A DNA stretch of 7,637 nucleotides from an uncultured Bacilli bacterium (GTDB lineage: Bacteria; Bacillota_I; Bacilli_A; RF39; UBA660): NCBI GenBank assembly GCA_934162325.1, contig CAKPIH010000045.1, positions 1-7,637 of the forward strand. The letters are read 5' to 3'. Each line of letters begins with the position of its first letter. The stretch's first letter is position 1. The notes under the pieces are model-generated. The model made no database searches. It saw only the letters and a list, made by a program, of their open reading frames with translations, and was not told the DNA's origin. This document shows positions 4,975 through 7,637 of this stretch, piece after piece. Both the position numbers and the translations under genes were made by a program.

Positions 4975-5682
4975 ATGAGTAGTTATATAGAATTTCTAAT
5001 GCAAATAATAGTCTGTTTCTTACTTAGTGCTTGTATTGGTATCGAAAGACAATACCGAAGAAGATCAGTAGGATTAAGAACAATAATATTAGTAAGTTTA
5101 GGAGCCTTTCTTTTTACTAGATACTCCTATTCATTTCCTAATTCAGATATGAATAGAATAGCATCTCAAGTAGTCGCAGGTATCGGTTTCTTAGGAGCTG
5201 GAGTAATAATAAAAGATGGTAAAGCCGTTAAAGGATTAACAACTGCAGCCACCTTGTGGTGCTCTGCTGCTATCGGAATATTATGTTCCGCTAACCTTCT
5301 AGTAGAAGCTATAACAGGCACCCTATTTATACTATTTACTAACATAATACTAAGAACAGTAAATAGTAAAATAAATCATTTAAGTGGCAATATCAATTAT
5401 AACCTATATAATTTCAGTGTAATAGCAGAAGAACATAAAGAAAAAGAAATAACTAGAATAATTAAAGACATTGTTAAAGAAAATAATAGTACTATTACTA
5501 ATTTAGAAATAAATGATACCGAAAATGGTAATATTAAAATAGACTTATGTGTTACTGTTGATTCAGATAATGATAATCTATCTAATGAAATGATGCAAAA
5601 ATTATTAAACAAAAAAGAAGTAATATCCATAAGTTTAAATAAAAAAGACAAAAGATTTCTATTTGAAGAAGAAGAATTATAG
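4975..5682 (+). CDS. MgtC/SapB family membrane protein
   Basis: 235 aa. MgtC-type proteins are multi-pass inner-membrane proteins linked to growth in low magnesium, acid tolerance and modulation of other membrane machines; the biochemical role of most bacterial members is unsettled. Visible family motifs: a first helix at about 5-22 leading into GIERQ (22-26), GLRT (33-36), a helix about 36-47, the hallmark RIASQVVAGIGFLGAGVI (61-78), KGLTTAATLW (86-95), then helices at about 96-107 and 110-127. The C-terminal part (about 140-225) is soluble and alternates strands and helices, like the ACT-type tail of longer MgtC homologues. ATG has AAGGAGG 6 nt upstream and its own promoter. The gene stands alone, and its TAG stop lies in a terminator shared with sigE. 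Nothing nearby indicates magnesium control, so the physiological role is open. Confidence 0.92.
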   Translation: MSSYIEFLMQIIVCFLLSACIGIERQYRRRSVGLRTIILVSLGAFLFTRYSYSFPNSDMNRIASQVVAGIGFLGAGVIIKDGKAVKGLTTAATLWCSAAIGILCSANLLVEAITGTLFILFTNIILRTVNSKINHLSGNINYNLYNFSVIAEEHKEKEITRIIKDIVKENNSTITNLEINDTENGNIKIDLCVTVDSDNDNLSNEMMQKLLNKKEVISISLNKKDKRFLFEEEEL

Positions 5683-5708
5683 AGATTACAAAAGAAATCT
5701 CTATAATT
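5675..5708. terminator. Bidirectional terminator between mgtC and sigE
   Basis: AATTATAGAGATT (5675-5687), an 8-nt loop, and AATCTCTATAATT (5696-5708) form a 13-bp perfect stem. Plus-strand read-out continues TTTATTATATT; the minus-strand flank is T-rich with C interruptions. The stop codons of both converging genes (TAG at 5680-5682, and TAG at 5703-5701 on the minus strand) lie inside the two arms. Confidence 0.8.
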
Positions 5709-6381
5709 TTATTATATTAGATAATTTCTTAATAACTTTCTTTTCAATTCTAGATATATAAGACTGTGATATACCAAGTAAATTAGCAACTTCCTTTTGC
5801 GTCATTTCCTTTTTACCATTAAGACCATATCTAAGTTCAATAATTTCTTTATCTCTTTTACCTAACTTATCTACCTCTTTATACATCAAATATTTATCAA
5901 GTTCATCTTCAATAGGCTTAGTAACAATATCTTCTTTAGTACCAAGAACATCTTCTAAATGAAGTTCATTGCCTTCCGAATCAAAAGATAAAGAATCTTC
6001 AAATGATACTTCAGTTCTTTTTTTCTTTGTTTTCCTAAGATACATAAGTATTTCATTATCTATACATCTAGAAGCATAAGTAGCAAGTTTAATATTCTTA
6101 TCATTCTGATAAGTATTAACACCCTTAATTAATCCTATTGTCCCAATAGATACTAAGTCTTCTAAATCAATCTTAGTATTCTCATATTTCTTAGCTAAAA
6201 ACACTACTAATCTAAGATTATGTTCTATAAGTTTATCCCTCGCAGTCATATCACCATTCAAAAACATATTAACATATTTTTCCTCTTCTTCTTTACTAAA
6301 AGGTTCAGGTAATATATCAGTACTTCCTACAAAAAACAAATAATTAAGTTTACTAAATATTCTTCTAAGTAATTTAAGCAT
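5701..6381 (-). CDS. sigE: Pro-sigma-E, early mother-cell sporulation sigma factor
   Basis: 226 aa. Sigma-E directs the early mother-cell programme after asymmetric division; it is made as an inactive membrane-tethered precursor. Visible: a basic amphipathic pro-sequence MLKLLRRIFSKLNYLF, then FVGSTDILPEPFSKEEE, which aligns with B. subtilis YIGGSEALPPPLSKDEE. By that alignment cleavage would fall between Phe16 and Phe17, giving a 16-residue pro-peptide against 27 in B. subtilis. Core regions: 2.1 NLRLVVFLAKKYE (55-67), 2.2-2.3 DLVSIGTIGLIKGVNTY (75-91), 2.4 TYASRCIDNEILMYLRK (101-117), and the region 4.2 helix-turn-helix TQKEVANLLGISQSYISR (194-211). ATG at 6381 follows AAAGGGTG at 6-nt spacing, 5 nt after the spoIIGA stop. 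An in-frame GTG at 6390 overlapping that stop lacks a usable ribosome-binding site. SpoIIGA upstream decides sigma-E over sigma-K. sigG does not follow; the convergent mgtC-like gene does. Confidence 0.96.
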   Translation of the reverse strand: MLKLLRRIFSKLNYLFFVGSTDILPEPFSKEEEEKYVNMFLNGDMTARDKLIEHNLRLVVFLAKKYENTKIDLEDLVSIGTIGLIKGVNTYQNDKNIKLATYASRCIDNEILMYLRKTKKKRTEVSFEDSLSFDSEGNELHLEDVLGTKEDIVTKPIEDELDKYLMYKEVDKLGKRDKEIIELRYGLNGKKEMTQKEVANLLGISQSYISRIEKKVIKKLSNIIKL

Positions 6382-6386
6382 CTTCT

Positions 6387-7127
6387 TCACCCTTTCATAA
6401 TATCTTTATGTAATATAACATCTACTCCATCAATAAGCTTAGGACTATCAGAAAAACCCACTAAAACATTTCCTTTATAACCAATTCCATCAATAAATAT
6501 AATATCAGGTTTAATACATTTAAGTAATCCTTCTCCACTCATAGTATAATAAGGAACTAATATATAATTATCCTCTCTAATATATTTATTAGATAATAAT
6601 ATAATAGGCCTCTTCTTATATGGATCATATAAATTATTCCCAGTATCTACAAAACCCACTACTGATATCTTACTTTTATCTTTAAAATATATGTCTACCT
6701 TATAATAATTATTATAAATATTTTTAATCTTTCTACTTTCTTTAATATATAATATTAAAACTAAACTACTAATAACAATTATAATAAAATAATTAATAAC
6801 TACATTATTAGATACCTTAACATTAAATAAATATATAATACCTCCTATCAAAGTACTAAGTAAATACATATAAAATATATTTCTAAATACATATTTAACC
6901 CCCTTATATCCAAAAGATATAAGCATCATAACAATAATACTTATAACCTCAATTAATATCTTATTAATATTACCAAATAATAATATCGAAGAAAACCCTC
7001 CTATCAAAGAAGATATTATAATTCTAATAAGATTACTATTTCTCTTTAATATAATTGAAGTACCAAGTATAATCATAAAATCCATAATAACATTAAACAA
7101 AAAAAATAAATCAATATATATTTTCAT
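6387..7127 (-). CDS. spoIIGA: SpoIIGA, membrane aspartic protease that activates pro-sigma-E
   Basis: 246 aa, shorter than the roughly 300 aa of B. subtilis SpoIIGA. It cleaves the pro-sequence of sigma-E in the mother cell once the forespore signal (SpoIIR) arrives. Visible: five hydrophobic segments at about residues 4-26, 33-52, 56-72, 80-101 and 108-128, then a soluble domain with the aspartic-protease motif DTGNNLYDP at 161-169 (catalytic Asp161), a further conserved-looking IILLSNKY (175-182), VPYYTMSGEGLL (191-202) and DVILHKDI near the end. The missing length seems to lie in the soluble part. ATG at 7127 has no ribosome-binding site: only A/T-rich bases and a TATAAT precede it, and the predicted transcription start is the A of this ATG. 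The next gene, sigE, starts 5 nt after its TGA. Together they form the classical spoIIG operon. Confidence 0.93.
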   Translation of the reverse strand: MKIYIDLFFLFNVIMDFMIILGTSIILKRNSNLIRIIISSLIGGFSSILLFGNINKILIEVISIIVMMLISFGYKGVKYVFRNIFYMYLLSTLIGGIIYLFNVKVSNNVVINYFIIIVISSLVLILYIKESRKIKNIYNNYYKVDIYFKDKSKISVVGFVDTGNNLYDPYKKRPIILLSNKYIREDNYILVPYYTMSGEGLLKCIKPDIIFIDGIGYKGNVLVGFSDSPKLIDGVDVILHKDIMKG

Positions 7128-7133
7128 ATATTG

Positions 7134-7166
7134 ATTATAAAAAAAAGAATATAAATATCATGTCGA
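7134..7166 (-). promoter_or_regulatory. spoIIG promoter: long-spacer -35/-10 with Spo0A-box-like site, leaderless start
   Basis: Minus strand: TCGACA (7166-7161, 5/6 to TTGACA), 21-bp spacer, perfect TATAAT (7139-7134). Position +1 by normal spacing is 7127, the A of the spoIIGA ATG. On the plus strand 7161-7167 reads TGTCGAT, 6/7 to the Spo0A box TGTCGAA. B. subtilis spoIIG is a Spo0A-activated sigma-A promoter with an unusually long (22-bp) spacer and Spo0A sites next to the -35, so the layout is similar. The -35 lies in the terminator of the upstream gene, so chance resemblance is possible. Confidence 0.5.
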
Positions 7167-7176
7167 TTCATATTCT
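7139..7176 (-). terminator. Intrinsic terminator of the Flp-type pilin gene
   Basis: On the minus strand AGAATATGAAT (7176-7166) pairs with ATTTATATTCT (7156-7146) over 11 bp including one G-U, with a 9-nt loop, followed by an uninterrupted T run (7145-7139). It starts immediately after the pilin stop codon. The T run directly abuts the TATAAT of the spoIIG promoter. Confidence 0.75.
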
Positions 7177-7177
7177 A

Positions 7178-7393
7178 TTATTCAAATAATTTATTTTCAT
7201 CTCCAGAGCAATAGCCACCGCCTACTTTTTCTCCTTCAACATATTCCTTACCAGAAATATTACATCCCATCTTAGTAACAGCATCTTGTAAATATCCTCC
7301 AAAGATTTTTACTAATCCTATAGCTACTACTGTAATCAAAGATATAATAAGTACATATTCTACTAATGTCTGACCTTTTCTATTCAACTTCAT
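7178..7393 (-). CDS. Flp-type (type IVb) prepilin-like small protein
   Basis: 71 aa. The N-terminus MKLNRKGQTLVEYVLIISLI carries the class III signal: basic leader, Gly7, then the hydrophobic stretch with Glu12-Tyr13 at mature positions 5-6, the Flp signature. A prepilin peptidase would cut after Gly7 to leave a 64-residue subunit with one helix (about 14-33) that packs as a pilus core or stays in the membrane. The tail after residue 40 is polar and Gly-rich with two cysteines (Cys44, Cys62) that could form a disulfide outside the cell. ATG at 7393 follows AAAGGA at 7-nt spacing. The gene has its own promoter and terminator and stands alone here; no tad-type ATPase, platform protein or prepilin peptidase is visible. 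Alternatives are a TadE-like minor pilin or a competence-type pseudopilin, but the EY pair favours Flp. Confidence 0.85.
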   Translation of the reverse strand: MKLNRKGQTLVEYVLIISLITVVAIGLVKIFGGYLQDAVTKMGCNISGKEYVEGEKVGGGYCSGDENKLFE

Positions 7394-7433
7394 ACTATCG
7401 TCCTTTCATCTTTTCTACTATATTACTAACATA

Positions 7434-7462
7434 ATTGTACTATATTTTTCAAAATAAAGCAA
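7434..7462 (-). promoter_or_regulatory. Probable sigma-A promoter of the Flp-type pilin gene
   Basis: Minus strand: TTGCTT (7462-7457, 3/6), 17-bp spacer, TACAAT (7439-7434, 5/6). The start near 7427 gives a leader of about 35 nt with the ribosome-binding site AAAGGA. The weak -35 lowers confidence. Nothing else was seen between this and the rightward promoter at 7523. Confidence 0.5.
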
Positions 7463-7522
7463 CATTTATTTATCTTCTTTTTCATTTTCTAAATTAAAAC
7501 AAACAATTATTCCACTAATATA

Positions 7523-7551
7523 TTGATATTTTTATTAAAATTTGATACAAT
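7523..7551 (+). promoter_or_regulatory. Strong sigma-A promoter of a rightward transcript leaving the window
   Basis: TTGATA (7523-7528, 5/6), 17-bp spacer, TACAAT (7546-7551, 5/6) with TG at 7543-7544 (extended -10). The expected start is about G7558, exactly at the base of the P1 helix of the RNA described next. Confidence 0.75.
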
Positions 7552-7554
7552 GTA

Positions 7555-7621
7555 TATGGAAAGAGAAATTTATCCATAATAAAAATGGGTAACACCTATC
7601 GTCAAAGGTGTTCTCTCCATA
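7555..7621 (+). ncRNA. Candidate structured 5' RNA with a three-way junction (unidentified; continues off window)
   Basis: P1 pairs TATGGA (7555-7560) and GAGAA (7563-7567) with TTCTC (7611-7615) and TCCATA (7616-7621), leaving a two-A bulge. P2 is TATCCAT (7571-7577) with ATGGGTA (7585-7591), 7 bp with one G-U and a 7-nt loop AATAAAA. P3 is CACCT (7593-7597) with AGGTG (7606-7610), extendable by A-T pairs that compete with P1, and an 8-nt loop ATCGTCAA. The helices nest into a closed three-way junction starting at the predicted transcription start. I compared it by eye with purine, TPP, SAM-I, preQ1, fluoride and T-box cores and saw none of their conserved sequences. It could be a riboswitch or leader for the gene beyond the edge, or the 5' domain of a small RNA. 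Confidence 0.5.
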
Positions 7622-7637
7622 ATTTTGTTATAGAGCA

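Noticed and set aside
5397..5651. 84-codon open frame on the minus strand inside the mgtC-like gene
   Set aside because: Antisense shadow of the MgtC C-terminal domain; its hydrophobic look comes from the A/T-rich complement of Lys, Glu and Asn codons.
7585..7637. Open frame from ATG at 7585 running off the right edge
   Set aside because: No ribosome-binding site, codons unlike the neighbours (CGT, AGG, CTC), and the ATG lies inside the P2 stem of the candidate RNA. It cannot be excluded without more sequence.
1..7637. CRISPR arrays, tRNAs, insertion sequences, phage attachment sites
   Set aside because: No spaced direct repeats, cloverleaf with tRNA consensus, transposase or terminal inverted repeats were seen on either strand.

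Overview
The window is AT-rich DNA using the standard bacterial code: TGG encodes Trp and TGA is a stop. The ribosome-binding sites are of the GGAGG/GGTGAT type, and the sporulation genes (sigE, spoIIGA, spoIVFA, spoIVFB) are diagnostic. This points to a low-GC, endospore-forming Bacillota of the Bacilli/Erysipelotrichia side, perhaps an uncultured gut lineage. That placement is inference; no rRNA is present.

Layout. Positions 1-2037 (minus) hold an operon: a single-pass membrane protein (DUF3298/RsiV-like, tentative), a small unknown soluble protein, SpoIVFA, and the start of SpoIVFB, which overlaps SpoIVFA by 20 nt and runs off the left edge. Positions 2089-2366 form a divergent SOS control region. 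A 43-aa membrane peptide gene leaves leftward and lexA leaves rightward. Each has a clean sigma-A promoter with an extended -10, and each promoter carries one LexA-box-like site. LexA ends in a 26-nt perfect palindrome that serves as a bidirectional terminator shared with the opposing ddl-ruvA pair (3023-4734, minus, coupled through TAATG). A divergent gap containing an unexplained terminator-like hairpin separates ddl from an MgtC/SapB-family membrane protein gene (4975-5682, plus).

Positions 5701-7127 (minus) are spoIIGA-sigE: the membrane aspartic protease that activates pro-sigma-E, and pro-sigma-E itself with a short predicted pro-peptide. The -10 of the spoIIGA promoter places the start site at the A of the ATG (leaderless), and a Spo0A-box-like site overlaps its -35. 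Upstream lies a small Flp-type (type IVb) prepilin gene (7178-7393, minus). At the right edge a strong rightward promoter starts an RNA whose first ~65 nt fold into a closed three-way junction; it continues beyond the window.

Together the window carries activation modules for two mother-cell sigma factors: SpoIIGA for sigma-E, and SpoIVFA/FB, which in known systems processes pro-sigma-K. It also carries the LexA regulator of DNA-damage response, a Holliday-junction protein (RuvA) and a cell-wall ligase (Ddl). The most interesting new candidates are the LexA-box-controlled 43-aa membrane peptide, the leaderless spoIIG promoter overlapping a terminator, the structured RNA at 7555-7621, a Ddl with altered D-Ala-subsite residues, and two uncharacterised genes ahead of spoIVFA-spoIVFB.
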